From: an uncultured Mailhella sp.
GTDB taxonomy: Bacteria; Desulfobacterota; Desulfovibrionia; Desulfovibrionales; Desulfovibrionaceae
Direction: 5' to 3'
Assembly (NCBI RefSeq): GCF_944324615.1
Contig: NZ_CALUWY010000024.1
Location: 1 to 38,232, forward strand
Length of the DNA stretch: 38,232 nt
Made by a program: the position numbers and the translations under genes. The notes beneath the pieces are model-generated. The model searched no databases. It was not told where the DNA came from and was given only the letters and a program-made list of their open reading frames with translations. Of the stretch, positions 24,831-34,526 are shown piece by piece (within the stretch, counting starts at the first letter, position 1; each line of letters begins with the position of its first letter).

Positions 24831-26840
24831 ATGGACAACAATCTGGATCAGAAACATGAGGTCCCGGCGGCGGAAGAGATCGCCGCGACGCTGGAGGAAC
24901 AGGAACGGGCGCAGGCCCTGGTGGAGGAAAAGGAAACGGAATCGCGCACACGGCGCTTCCACGGGGTGTTTTCCCGCGTGCTGGCCGTCATCTGCGTGGT
25001 GTTTTCCCTGTTCCAGCTCTATGCCTCCGTGTTCGGCACCATGGATGCCATGAAGCTGCGTTCCTTCCACATCATATTCCTTCTGGTGCTTGCCGCGTGC
25101 ATGTACCCCGCCTGCCGCCGCGAAAAGCGCGACAGGGCGCTTCCCACCCTGTGGGATGCGGTATGCGTGGCCGCGGTGTTCTATGCCTTCGGCTATCTCA
25201 TTCTTCATTATGACGACATCGCCATGGGCGGCGGCTGGTTCACCACGCAGGATTATGTGGTGGCCGGCATAGGCGTGCTGGTGGCCTTCGAGTGCGCGCG
25301 CCGCGTGGTGCCCAACCTCGCCGTGCTTGCGCTGGTCTTTCTGGCCTACGCCTTCCTCGGCAAATACCTGCCCGGAGCCTTCGGCCATGTGGGCTTTTCC
25401 CTCACCCGCGTGATGGACCACATGTTCTGGGGCAGTCAGGGCCTTCTCGGCGTGGGCGTGGGCGTTTCGGCCACCTACGTCTTCCTCTTCGTGCTGTTCG
25501 GCGCGTTTCTGCGCATCAGCGGCTTCAGCGAATTCATCAACGACCTTGCCCTGACCCTGGTGGGCCGCAGTGCAGGCGGGCCTGCCAAGGTTTCCGTCAT
25601 CGCCAGCGCCCTCATGGGCATGATCAACGGCAGTGCCCTGGCCAACGTGGCCACCACGGGCGCCATCACCATCCCGCTCATGAAAAAGACGGGCTACAAG
25701 GCGGAATTCGCCGGGGCCGTGGAGGCCGTGGCCAGCACCGGCGGGCAGTTCGCGCCGCCCATCATGGGCGCGGTGGGCTTCATCATGGCCGAATTTCTCG
25801 GCGTGAGTTACACCAAGGTCATGCTTGCGGCGGCCATTCCCGCCTTCCTCTATTACCTTGCCCTCATCATGGCCGTGCACTTCGAGGCCAGAAAGCTGGG
25901 CCTCAAGGGCCTTTCCAGGGAATATATCCCCGACGCGCTGGTGGTCATCAAAAAGCGCGGGCACCTCATCATTCCTCTGGTGGTGCTCATGGCCGTCATG
26001 CTCATGGGCTATACGCCGCTTTTTGCCGCGGCTCTCGCCATTTTCGCCACCGTGGCCGCTTCCTGGCTTTCCAGGGAAACCCGCATGGGGCCTGCGCGCA
26101 TCATTCAGGCCCTTGAGGAAGGCGCCAAAGGCGCCGTGGGCGTGGGCGTTTCCTGCGTCATCATCGGCATCATCATAGGTTCCGTGTCCCTTACCGGGCT
26201 GGGGCTCACCTTCGGCTTCCAGGTGCTCAAGTATGTGGGCGAAGGACAGCTCTACCTCGGCGGCGTGTTCGTCATGGTCATGAGCACCATTCTCGGCATG
26301 GGCGTGCCGGGCGTGGCGGCCTATGTCATCGTGGCGGCCGTGGCCGTGCCCGTGCTCACGGGCGTGGGGGTGCAGCCCATGTCCGCCCACATGTTCTGCC
26401 TCTTCTATGCCTGCCTTTCCAACATCACGCCTCCGGTGGCCATGTCTTCCTATGTGGCCGCAGGCATCGCCCATTCCAACGAAACCAAAACCTCGCTCAT
26501 TGCCGTGAGACTGGGCCTTTCCGGCTTCATTCTGCCGTTCTTCTTCCTCAATAATCCGCTGCTGCTCTACAGCTCCGACAATCCCGCCCTGGCCACGGTG
26601 TGGGCCTTCATCACCGCAAGCTTCGGCGTGTGCGCCCTGGCCGTGGGCCTGGAACGCTGGCTCTTCGGCCCGTGCACCCTGCTGCAGAGCCTGATGTTCA
26701 TTGCAGGCGCGGTGCTCACCATCGATCCCGGCCTTTCCACCGACGCCATAGGCATAGCCGTCATTCTGGCGGCAACCGTGCTGAACCGGCGCTCCACCGC
26801 CGCCTTCCGCGCCGGAGAAAGGGCCGTTTCCCAGAACTGA
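24831..26840 (+). CDS. TRAP transporter fused permease (TAXI type)
   Basis: A 669-residue inner-membrane permease combining the small (4-TM, DctQ-like) and large (12-TM, DctM-like) TRAP subunits, as usual for TAXI systems. It should drive sodium- or proton-coupled uptake of a carboxylate delivered by the periplasmic receptor. A soluble, charged N-terminus (about 1-40) precedes the first membrane helix (VFSRVLAVICVVFSLF). Many hydrophobic segments follow, with family-typical stretches such as GMINGSALANVATTG and ILGMGVPGVAAYV, and the SNITPPVAMSSY motif. AGGTGA is 5 nt before the ATG at 24831; the GTG three codons upstream is a worse choice. The receptor gene follows after 100 nt. Substrate is not predictable; the adjoining hydroxyacid dehydrogenase suggests a hydroxyacid, which is inference. 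Confidence 0.95.
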   Translation: MDNNLDQKHEVPAAEEIAATLEEQERAQALVEEKETESRTRRFHGVFSRVLAVICVVFSLFQLYASVFGTMDAMKLRSFHIIFLLVLAACMYPACRREKRDRALPTLWDAVCVAAVFYAFGYLILHYDDIAMGGGWFTTQDYVVAGIGVLVAFECARRVVPNLAVLALVFLAYAFLGKYLPGAFGHVGFSLTRVMDHMFWGSQGLLGVGVGVSATYVFLFVLFGAFLRISGFSEFINDLALTLVGRSAGGPAKVSVIASALMGMINGSALANVATTGAITIPLMKKTGYKAEFAGAVEAVASTGGQFAPPIMGAVGFIMAEFLGVSYTKVMLAAAIPAFLYYLALIMAVHFEARKLGLKGLSREYIPDALVVIKKRGHLIIPLVVLMAVMLMGYTPLFAAALAIFATVAASWLSRETRMGPARIIQALEEGAKGAVGVGVSCVIIGIIIGSVSLTGLGLTFGFQVLKYVGEGQLYLGGVFVMVMSTILGMGVPGVAAYVIVAAVAVPVLTGVGVQPMSAHMFCLFYACLSNITPPVAMSSYVAAGIAHSNETKTSLIAVRLGLSGFILPFFFLNNPLLLYSSDNPALATVWAFITASFGVCALAVGLERWLFGPCTLLQSLMFIAGAVLTIDPGLSTDAIGIAVILAATVLNRRSTAAFRAGERAVSQN

Positions 26841-26887
26841 CGCGCTGCGGAGGGCCTTTTCCCCCGCACAGCATTCTGCTTTCCCAT

Positions 26888-26912
26888 CCTTCCCCCCTCT
26901 GCGGGGGGAAGG
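26888..26912 (+). other. Strong hairpin between permease and receptor genes
   Basis: CCTTCCCCCC (26888-26897), 5-nt loop, GGGGGGAAGG (26903-26912). There is no T-run, so it is not a terminator. It may be an mRNA-stabilising or processing element that raises receptor over permease expression. Confidence 0.6.
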
Positions 26913-26940
26913 GAAACCCCAACAGGTTCAGGAGTGATTT

Positions 26941-27912
26941 ATGTACGGTAAAGTTCTGCTTTCCATGATGGCCGCCGTCTCCATGGTGTTCGGCGCCATG
27001 GACGCTTCCGCCGCCGACCGCGCGCCCGTGACCATCAGCATTCCCACGGCCGCCACCACCAGCACGCTGTATCCCATCGGCGCGGCCCTCGGCAATCTGT
27101 GGAGCACCAAGCTCCCCTATGTGAAGGCCAGCGTGCAGTCTTCCAAGGGCGGCGTGCAGAACCTCCAGCTGCTCAGCATGAAGGAAGCGCAGGTTTCCTT
27201 CGCCATCACCAGCATCACCTATCAGGCCATGAAGGGACTGGACAAGTTCAAGGGCCATGAATATCCCGACGTGCGCATCATTGCGGGCCTTTATTACAAT
27301 CCCAACCAGGTCATCGCCCGTGCCGACAGCAATGTGAAGACTCTCAGCGACTTCAAGGGCAAGGTCTTTGCTCCGGGCGTGGCCGGCGGCACCACCATCG
27401 GTGAAACGCAGGTGCACTTCAAGGCCGCGGGCCTCAACTATCCCGGCGACATCAAGCCCCAGTACGTCGGCCCCGCCGAAGCGGGCGACCTCATGCGCAA
27501 CAAGCAGATCGACGGCACCTGGATCATGGCCGGGCTTCCCAATGCGGGCGTTTCCGAAATGTGCGCCACCGCCGACGGCCGCCTCGTGAACATCGACGAT
27601 GCCACCTTCGCCGCCCTCAGCAAGGAATATCCCTGGTACGCCAAGTTCCAGATTCCCGCCGGAACCTATCCCGACCAGAATGAAGCCGTGCAGACCACCG
27701 CGGTGAAGATGATCCTCATCACCGACGCCTCTCTGTCCGAAGATGTGGTGTACGACCTCACCAAGTGCTTCTGGGAAAATCAGGACATCGTGAAGAATTC
27801 CCATGCCGTGATGAAGGACATCACCCTTGAGGGCGCCGTCACCGACCTTGCCGGCATTCCTCTGCATCCCGGCGCGGCGAAATACTACAAGGAAGTGGGC
27901 GTGCTGAAGTAG
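26941..27912 (+). CDS. TAXI family TRAP solute receptor
   Basis: A 323-residue periplasmic binding protein that captures the substrate of the TRAP permease encoded just upstream. A signal peptide is clear (MYGKVLLSMMAAVSMVFGAM, with cleavage likely after ASAA near 25). The mature part starts with the TAXI-type VTISIPTAATTSTLYPIGAALG and has the family's FAPGVAGGTTIGE region and an ASVQSSKGGVQNLQLL segment. It ends with the usual HPGAAKYYKEVGV tail. AGGAGTG precedes the ATG. A hairpin and weak terminator follow. Confidence 0.95.
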   Translation: MYGKVLLSMMAAVSMVFGAMDASAADRAPVTISIPTAATTSTLYPIGAALGNLWSTKLPYVKASVQSSKGGVQNLQLLSMKEAQVSFAITSITYQAMKGLDKFKGHEYPDVRIIAGLYYNPNQVIARADSNVKTLSDFKGKVFAPGVAGGTTIGETQVHFKAAGLNYPGDIKPQYVGPAEAGDLMRNKQIDGTWIMAGLPNAGVSEMCATADGRLVNIDDATFAALSKEYPWYAKFQIPAGTYPDQNEAVQTTAVKMILITDASLSEDVVYDLTKCFWENQDIVKNSHAVMKDITLEGAVTDLAGIPLHPGAAKYYKEVGVLK

Positions 27913-27935
27913 GCCGCCTTTTCCGCCGCTTTTGG

Positions 27936-28005
27936 GGCCGCCTCCGCTTCATGGGGGCGGCCTTTCTGTATCTTTGGGGGGCACGGTGACGGAAAGGCCC
28001 TTTTT
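27936..28005 (+). terminator. Probable terminator region after the TAXI receptor gene
   Basis: Two overlapping hairpins are possible. GGCCGCC (27936-27942) pairs with GGCGGCC (27956-27962), followed by TTTCTGTATCTTT. Alternatively GGCCTTTC (27959-27966) pairs with GAAAGGCC (27992-27999), followed by CTTTTT. They are mutually exclusive because they share 27959-27962. Confidence 0.5.
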
Positions 28006-28322
28006 CTGCGGAGCCGGGCAGGGGGAAGGGCATGGGAAGAAGGGAATTTTTGGAGCGCGCCCCGCGTTTTTTCCGGCAGGCGGGGCAGGGGGGAAGGGGG
28101 CCGGCTTCTTCCGGGCGGGCCGTTCCGCCGCAGGAGCGGAACAGGCCGGAGCAGGGCTTTACAAAGCGTGAGAATCTTCCTACAAGAAGGTTTCTTCCGC
28201 GCTCGGCTCCCGCGGGCGCGCGGAAAGAGCACCGTAAGCCTGAAAGCCGGTTTTTCCGGCATGATTTTCCGCTCCGGCGGTTTAACGTCAACCATGGGCG
28301 CATCTGCCCGTGAGGTTTTGCC
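28006..28322. other. Leader and promoter region of argG
   Basis: About 317 bp without a gene; the first half is GC-rich and featureless. A promoter candidate lies at 28158. The leader after it has a CTTCC-x5-GAAGG inverted repeat around 28175-28190. I see no clear ARG-box pair and no known riboswitch. Confidence 0.4.
28158..28186 (+). promoter_or_regulatory. Candidate promoter of argG
   Basis: TTTACA (28158-28163), 17 nt, TACAAG (28181-28186): five and four matches to the sigma70 consensus hexamers. It implies an untranslated leader of about 130 nt before the argG ATG. Confidence 0.45.
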
Positions 28323-29531
<1,209 letters not shown>

Positions 29532-29567
29532 TGCCGGCCCGGGAAAAGCCCGGGGCCGCGAGTCGCG

Positions 29568-29617
29568 CCCGCGGCCGCCTTCCCTGGCCGGAAGGCGGCG
29601 CGGGCCTTGTTTTTTTT
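29568..29617 (+). terminator. Rho-independent terminator between argG and argH
   Basis: CCCGC (29568-29572) and GCCGCCTTCC (29574-29583) pair with GGAAGGCGGC (29590-29599) and GCGGG (29600-29604), with one bulged G. CCTTG and eight T follow. It may end most argG transcripts before argH. Confidence 0.85.
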
Positions 29618-29658
29618 CGCCTCACTGGGCCATGCGCCCGAAAACACCTGGAGTTACC

Positions 29659-31047
29659 ATGTCCGACAAGCCTTGGGGCGGCCGCTTCAAAGAAAGCACC
29701 AGCCTTGCCGTGGAAGCCTATACGGAATCCATTTCTTTCGACAGCGCGCTCTACGCGCAGGATATCGCCGGTTCCAAAGCCCATGCGCGCATGCTGGGCA
29801 GGCAGGGCGTCATCAGCGCCGAAGAGGCCGACAGGCTTATCGAAGGCCTCGACCAGGTGAAGCGGGAAATCGAGGAAGGTTCCTTCCCCTGGAAGCAGGA
29901 ACTGGAAGATGTACACATGAACATCGAAACCCGCCTTACCCAGATTGTGGGCGAAGTGGGCAAGAAGCTGCACACCGGCCGCAGCCGCAACGATCAGGTC
30001 TGCCTTGATTTTCGTCTTTTTGTTTCCGATCAGCTGCGTGAATGGATGCGCCTGACCCGCGAACTGGTGCGCGTGTTCGTGCGCCGCGCGGAAGAAAACC
30101 GCGACGTGCTCCTGCCCGGCTGCACCCACATGCAGCCCGCCCAGCCCGTGAGTCTTGCCCAGCACCTTCTGGCCTATGCCTGGATGCTGAAGCGCGACGC
30201 CGAGCGCATGGCCGACTGTGAGCGCCGCGTGCGCGTCAGCCCCCTGGGCGCCGCCGCCCTTGCCGGAACCACCTATCATCTGGATCCCGCCATGGTGGCC
30301 GGGGAACTCGGCATGTACGGCACCTTCGACAACAGCATGGACGCCGTGGCCGACCGCGACTTTGCACTGGAAGCCCTGTTCTGCGGCAGCGTGTGCATGG
30401 GCCATCTTTCCCGCTTCTGCGAGGAAATCATCTGGTGGGCCAACCCGCTCTTCGGCTACATCACCCTTTCGGACAAGCATTCCACCGGTTCTTCCATCAT
30501 GCCGCAGAAGAAGAATCCCGATGTTGCCGAAATCATGCGCGGCAAGACGGGCCGCGCCTACGGGAATCTTTTCAACCTCATGACCATCATGAAGGGCATT
30601 CCCCTCACCTACAACCGCGACCTGCAGGAAGACAAGATTCCCTTCATCGACACCGACAAAACGGTGCGCCATTCCCTTTCCCTCATGGCGGACATGCTGG
30701 GCGGCATCACCTTCCACCCCGAACGCATGAGAAAGGCCCTTGCCGCAGGATTCCTGAACGCCACGGAACTGGCCGACTATCTGGTGACCCGGGGCATGCC
30801 CTTCCGTGAAGCGCATCATGTTTCCGGCCGCGCCGTGGCCATGGCCGAGGAAAAGGGCGTGGGGCTGGAAAACCTCACGCTGGAAGAGCTGCGCTCCCTG
30901 AGCCCGCTCATCGACGAGGACGTGTACACCGCCCTTGATTACGACACCGCCGTGGCCCGCCGCAACGTGCCCGGCGGCACCGGCCCCGAATCCGTGGCCC
31001 GTCAGCTGGAAAAGATGGGCCGCTGGCTGGAAGAGGGCGGAAAGTAA
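29659..31047 (+). CDS. argH: Argininosuccinate lyase
   Basis: Splits argininosuccinate into arginine and fumarate, the last step of arginine synthesis. At 462 residues it is the usual size. It begins [10 protein letters not shown], typical of the family, and has [10 protein letters not shown] (substrate loop), the THMQPAQP helix with the catalytic His, and the fumarase/aspartase signature [16 protein letters not shown] lies 7-8 nt before the ATG at 29659; the nine in-frame residues before it are not part of the family. Two nt after its stop codon begins the 86-residue gene. Confidence 0.98.
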   Translation: MSDKPWGGRFKESTSLAVEAYTESISFDSALYAQDIAGSKAHARMLGRQGVISAEEADRLIEGLDQVKREIEEGSFPWKQELEDVHMNIETRLTQIVGEVGKKLHTGRSRNDQVCLDFRLFVSDQLREWMRLTRELVRVFVRRAEENRDVLLPGCTHMQPAQPVSLAQHLLAYAWMLKRDAERMADCERRVRVSPLGAAALAGTTYHLDPAMVAGELGMYGTFDNSMDAVADRDFALEALFCGSVCMGHLSRFCEEIIWWANPLFGYITLSDKHSTGSSIMPQKKNPDVAEIMRGKTGRAYGNLFNLMTIMKGIPLTYNRDLQEDKIPFIDTDKTVRHSLSLMADMLGGITFHPERMRKALAAGFLNATELADYLVTRGMPFREAHHVSGRAVAMAEEKGVGLENLTLEELRSLSPLIDEDVYTALDYDTAVARRNVPGGTGPESVARQLEKMGRWLEEGGK

Positions 31048-31049
31048 CC

Positions 31050-31310
31050 ATGCCGCGCAGAAAAAAGCACGTCCCCGCCACACCCGCGGAAACGCGGGAC
31101 TGGCTGAAAAAGGCCGTCCATTCCGCGCCGCGTCCTCTGCCTGCGGGCTTCTTCCCCAGAATTCTGGAACATTCCGTGGAAGAGGGCTTCGCGCGGGAGG
31201 AGCTTTTGAACGTGCTTGATGAATGGTTGAACTACGGCTACTGCCGCCTCATCGACCCCATAACGCAGGATGTGGAGATCACCCCGGAAGGGGAGAACTT
31301 CTTCTATTAA
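31050..31310 (+). CDS. Small protein of unknown function, coupled to argH
   Basis: An 86-residue basic-to-neutral protein: a Lys/Arg-rich start (MPRRKKH), a helical middle (FFPRILEHSVEEGFAREELLNVLDEWLNYGYC), and a C-terminal hairpin-like stretch ending TPEGENFFY. The layout resembles a small winged-helix, but I do not recognise a named family. The ATG is 2 nt after the argH stop codon, so translation is probably coupled to argH. A perfect terminator follows. A link to arginine metabolism is only a positional guess. Confidence 0.75.
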   Translation: MPRRKKHVPATPAETRDWLKKAVHSAPRPLPAGFFPRILEHSVEEGFAREELLNVLDEWLNYGYCRLIDPITQDVEITPEGENFFY

Positions 31311-31330
31311 GTTCCGGGCTCTGCCCGTTG

Positions 31331-31364
31331 AAAAGCCCCGGTGGAGCATTCCGCCGGGGCTTTT
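31331..31364. terminator. Bidirectional-looking terminator after the argH operon
   Basis: AAAAGCCCCGG (31331-31341) pairs with CCGGGGCTTTT (31354-31364), with an inner GGA/TCC stem. A-run and T-run flank the stem on both sides. Confidence 0.9.
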
Positions 31365-31681
31365 GCATGAGAAACGGCTTCCGGGAAAAGGTGAGGGCAG
31401 GTTTCACAGGGGAAAGTGCCGGCTCCGGGAGGAAAAGTGCGGGCCGGCAGGCGCTGTCTTCCGGTCGGGTACCGTACCTGCCGGGGGCTGAATAACGCGG
31501 CTTCACACGCGCCCCGGTATTTTGCCGGGGCTTTTTCGTGAGGGCATGCGCCCGTCACCGCGCCGCGCACCCGGTCCGCGGTTTGCCCTGTGCCGGAAGG
31601 CGTCCTGCGGGAAAAGGCGCAGCCTTCTTTATCATGGTGTTCTGCCGCCTGGGCGGGCATCATGGGGAAAAGGGGGAGGCC
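31365..31681. other. Intergenic region between two terminators
   Basis: About 317 bp with no gene. 31365-31510, between two terminator hairpins, contains G-rich, purine-rich sequence and short inverted repeats but no riboswitch I can identify. After the second terminator, 31537-31681 leads into the hydrogenase protease gene, whose GGGAGG ribosome-binding site is at about 31673. Confidence 0.4.
31511..31536 (+). terminator. Second rho-independent terminator
   Basis: GCCCCGG (31511-31517), loop TATTTTG, CCGGGGC (31525-31531), then five T. It lies about 150 nt after the first terminator, so either it is a back-up or a short transcript begins between them. Confidence 0.8.
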
Positions 31682-32143
31682 ATGGCTTCGGTGCTGATTC
31701 TCGGCATGGGCAATGTTCTGAAAGCGGATGACGGCATGGGCGTGCATGCCGTGCGCCTTCTGGCAGAAGAGCCTCCCCGCGGCGCGGACATGCTGGAAAT
31801 AGGCACCTCCCTTGCGGACTGTTTTTTCCTGCTGGAAGGCTATGATGTGGTGGTGGCTCTGGATGCCGTGCATTTCGGGGCGGAGCCGGGCGCATGCTGC
31901 TGGCTCTCGCGCGCCGATCTGGCCCGGGCGGAGGGCGGACTCAGTCTGCACGAATGCGACCTGCTGGATGCCCTGGACCTTGCAAACCTGCGGGGCAGGC
32001 ATCCCGTACTCTATGTGGCGGGCATGGAACCTGTGGATGTGACGGGCTGGAGCATGGAACTTTCCGCACCGGTGAGGCGGAACATGCCCGCCTACCTTGC
32101 CATGGTGCGCGCCCGCATACGCAGGATGACGGAAGAAACGTAG
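31682..32143 (+). CDS. Hydrogenase maturation protease (M52 family)
   Basis: A 153-residue endopeptidase of the HyaD/HybD/HycI family. It trims the C-terminus of a NiFe hydrogenase large subunit after nickel insertion. It starts with the typical LILGMGNVLKADDGMGVHAV (about 4-24), where an acidic ligand of nickel lies in DDGMG. A second Asp is in VVALDAVHFG (about 56-65), and the His ligand is in SLHECDLLDAL. GGGAGG precedes the ATG at 31682; the longer frame reaching back to 31538 is not family-like. No hydrogenase structural gene is in the window, so the protease is an orphan here. Its target should be encoded elsewhere. Confidence 0.92.
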   Translation: MASVLILGMGNVLKADDGMGVHAVRLLAEEPPRGADMLEIGTSLADCFFLLEGYDVVVALDAVHFGAEPGACCWLSRADLARAEGGLSLHECDLLDALDLANLRGRHPVLYVAGMEPVDVTGWSMELSAPVRRNMPAYLAMVRARIRRMTEET

Positions 32144-32567
32144 GCGGCCTGTGGCGGAAGGCGCCCACGGTGTTTCCCGGCGGAAGCTCTGGCCGGGCCT
32201 TCAGGAAGAACGCGGTGCAGAAGCCGGGCAGGCCCCTGTGCCCGCAGCGAGTGCGAAGAGGCGGGCCTTCGCGCCCCGGCGAGGCACATGGCTCTCAGCA
32301 TGCCCGCACGGGGATCTTCGCAGCTTGGCCACGGTTGCAGCACGCTGCGCTGAGAGGAAAAGCCCTTTTCAACACTCAGGGCACCGGGCGGCCTTCGGGC
32401 GGCCGGGCCGCGGGAGGAAGCGGCGGAACGTCCTTCCGCCTTCAGCGGGCACGGGGGAAGACCCCGCCTCCGGCACGGCGTGGCAGAGCAGCCGGGCCTT
32501 CGCGTCAGCCGGGCGCTGAAAAGGGAACGAGGCCTTTCTGCCCCCGGCCCTGTCCGTCAGGCATGCC
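32144..32567. other. GC-rich intergenic region between convergent genes
   Basis: About 420 bp between the 3' ends of the protease gene (plus) and mgtE (minus). The open frames are composition artefacts. There are short inverted repeats (GCCCT/AGGGC around 32362-32385, and CGGCC/GGCCG around 32390-32410) but no clear T-tailed terminator and no identifiable RNA. Confidence 0.4.
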
Positions 32568-34400
32568 CTAGAGCAGAAACGCCGTGGCCAGCCCGAGGAA
32601 GATGAAGAAGCCGCCGGAGTCGGTAAGGGCGGTGAGGAAGATGCTGGAAGCCTGCGCCGGATCGCGGCCGAGGGCGCGCAGCACAAGGGGAATGGCCCCG
32701 CCCGCCATGGCGCCGAGCAGCATATCCAGAAGAAGGGCCACACCCATGACCGAGGCAAGGCGCGCGTTGCCGCTGATGCCCATGACGCCCGCATATGCAA
32801 GCGCCGCCATGAAGATGCCGGAACCCAGGCCGATTTTGCTTTCCCGGAACACCGCGCCCCAGGAACGCCGGGCGTCGAAACTTTCCGTGGCGAGCTGACG
32901 GATCATGACGGCAAGGGCCTGCTGCCCCGTATTGCCCGCCTGATTGGCCACCATGGGCATGAGCACGGCCAGAAGGGCCATCTGCGCAATGGAGCTTTCA
33001 AAAAGGGAAACGATGAAGGCCGAAAGGGACGAGGTGAACATGTTGATGACGAGCCACGGCAGGCGGATGCGTATGGAGCGCGTCCACGGCGTATCCACGT
33101 TTTCGTCCTGACCTGCACCCACCATGCCCAGCATGTCGGAACTGGCCTCATCCTGAATGATGTCCAGCACGTCGTCGTGCGTGACCACGCCCATGAGGTG
33201 TTCATCCCTGTCCACCACGGGCAGGCAGAGGAAGTTGTAGTGCCCGAGCAGGCGCGCCACTTCCGCCTTGTCGGTATCGAACTGCACGGAAATGACATCC
33301 TGCTGGTTCACCATGCTTGCCAGCATGGTTCCCGGCCGCGCCAGCATGAGGTCGCGCAGGGAAATGACCCCTTCCAGGGTTTCCTGCCTGTCCACCACAT
33401 AGACGTAGTAGGGCATTTCCTTTTCTTCCAGCTCGCTGCGGATGAGCATGATGGCCTCATCCACCGTGGAATTCACGGAAACCGTGATGATGTCGGTGTT
33501 CATCACGCCGGCGGCGGTGTCCGGGTCGAAGCTGAGCAGCATGCGCAGCTCTTCGGCGTCGTCGGCGGGCAGGTTGCTCAGCAGAATGTCGCGGTGGCCT
33601 TCCTCCACTTCGTCCAGAATGTCCACGGCGTCGTCGGGGTCCATTTCCGCAATGAGACGGGCCGCCTCGTCGGCATCCATGTTTTCCAGAACGTCGCCTG
33701 CCACTTCCTCGTCAAGTTCGGCAAGGGCCTCGGCCGCCTCTTCCGTGGGAAGGTGCGTGAGCACGCACAGCTGCTTGTTCAGGGGCAGCTGTTCAAGGTG
33801 TTCCGCGCGGTCGGCGGGGTGGATGAAATCGTCGCTGCTGATGTCGCTCCCGCACAGTTCCAGCCCCGCTTCCCGGGCGCTGGTTTCGTACTGGGAAAGG
33901 TCTTCCTCCTCTTCCTTTTCCCGGGCGTGGCCCGCATCGGCCGGGACGTCTGCCGCCTTTTCCGGGGAAGAGGCCTTTTTCGGGGCGGGGTCATAGAAGG
34001 CCGCGGCCTTTTCCTCCGCCTGCCTTGCCAGGGCGCGCGCCCGGACATCCTTTACGGAAGAGGACTCCGGGGCGGAAGGCGCGGGAGAAGCTTCGGCGGA
34101 GGCTTCAGCGCCTGCGGAGGGCGCGGACTCGGAAGAAGACGCGGCGCCTGCGGAAGGTGCGGCCTCTGCGGAAGGAGCAGGGGAAGACGCGGCGGAAGAT
34201 TCTGCGCCAGCGGAAGGCGCGGACATGGCGGAAGCTTCCTCTGCAAAGGGCGCGAGGGAAGCTGAATCCGGAGCGGGTGGTACGGAGGGGGAGGGGGCTT
34301 CGGCAACAGGGGCTTCAGAAGGAAGGAGACGGCTCCCGGAGGCCTGAATCATGGGAGAACCGGGTTCTTTTTCCATGTTCGATTGTGTTTTTTTACTCAT
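32568..34400 (-). CDS. mgtE: MgtE-type magnesium transporter with long N-terminal extension
   Basis: A 610-residue inner-membrane Mg2+ channel/transporter. From about 200 to 270 is the acidic MgtE N domain (PTEEAAEALAELDEE, MDPDDAVDILDEV). Two CBS domains run from about 298 to 420 (VSVNSTVDEAIMLIR; VVDRDEHLMGVVTHDDVL). The membrane part starts near 450 (LPWLVINMFTSSLSAF) and keeps GNTGQQALAV and the TALTDSGGFFIFLGL tail typical of the family. Most MgtE proteins have about 450 residues. The extra ~150 are a low-complexity Ala/Ser/Pro/Glu-rich stretch (about 20-110, repeating APSAGA-like units) plus a charged linker, probably disordered. The ATG at 34400 has GGGGAG ten nt upstream; another Met three codons earlier (34409) has the same site too close. 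The gene is divergent from nadC, and its own promoter is not apparent. Frames reaching further upstream are antisense readings of nadC. Confidence 0.92.
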   Translation of the reverse strand: MSKKTQSNMEKEPGSPMIQASGSRLLPSEAPVAEAPSPSVPPAPDSASLAPFAEEASAMSAPSAGAESSAASSPAPSAEAAPSAGAASSSESAPSAGAEASAEASPAPSAPESSSVKDVRARALARQAEEKAAAFYDPAPKKASSPEKAADVPADAGHAREKEEEEDLSQYETSAREAGLELCGSDISSDDFIHPADRAEHLEQLPLNKQLCVLTHLPTEEAAEALAELDEEVAGDVLENMDADEAARLIAEMDPDDAVDILDEVEEGHRDILLSNLPADDAEELRMLLSFDPDTAAGVMNTDIITVSVNSTVDEAIMLIRSELEEKEMPYYVYVVDRQETLEGVISLRDLMLARPGTMLASMVNQQDVISVQFDTDKAEVARLLGHYNFLCLPVVDRDEHLMGVVTHDDVLDIIQDEASSDMLGMVGAGQDENVDTPWTRSIRIRLPWLVINMFTSSLSAFIVSLFESSIAQMALLAVLMPMVANQAGNTGQQALAVMIRQLATESFDARRSWGAVFRESKIGLGSGIFMAALAYAGVMGISGNARLASVMGVALLLDMLLGAMAGGAIPLVLRALGRDPAQASSIFLTALTDSGGFFIFLGLATAFLL

Positions 34401-34424
34401 ATCCTGCATTCTCCCCAAACACTC

Positions 34425-34453
34425 TTGACGAATCGAGAGAGGTCGCCTAGCCT
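34425..34453 (+). promoter_or_regulatory. Candidate promoter of the nadCAB genes
   Basis: TTGACG (34425-34430), 17 nt, TAGCCT (34448-34453). The -35 is good and the -10 weak. The leader would be about 67 nt. Confidence 0.4.
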
Positions 34454-34526
34454 GTTGCTTCACTCCATTCCACGGCGATTGCCGTTCCGGGTACCTGCCC
34501 GGAAAGGGAAAAGTAAAGAGGCGGAC

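Noticed and set aside
22492..24951. 819-residue minus-strand open frame
   Set aside because: Antisense shadow of the FAD/Fe-S dehydrogenase gene; no family resemblance.
31365..31510. Cobalamin or TPP riboswitch upstream of the hydrogenase protease gene
   Set aside because: Only short fragments resemble the conserved boxes, in the wrong order, and a terminator separates the segment from the gene.
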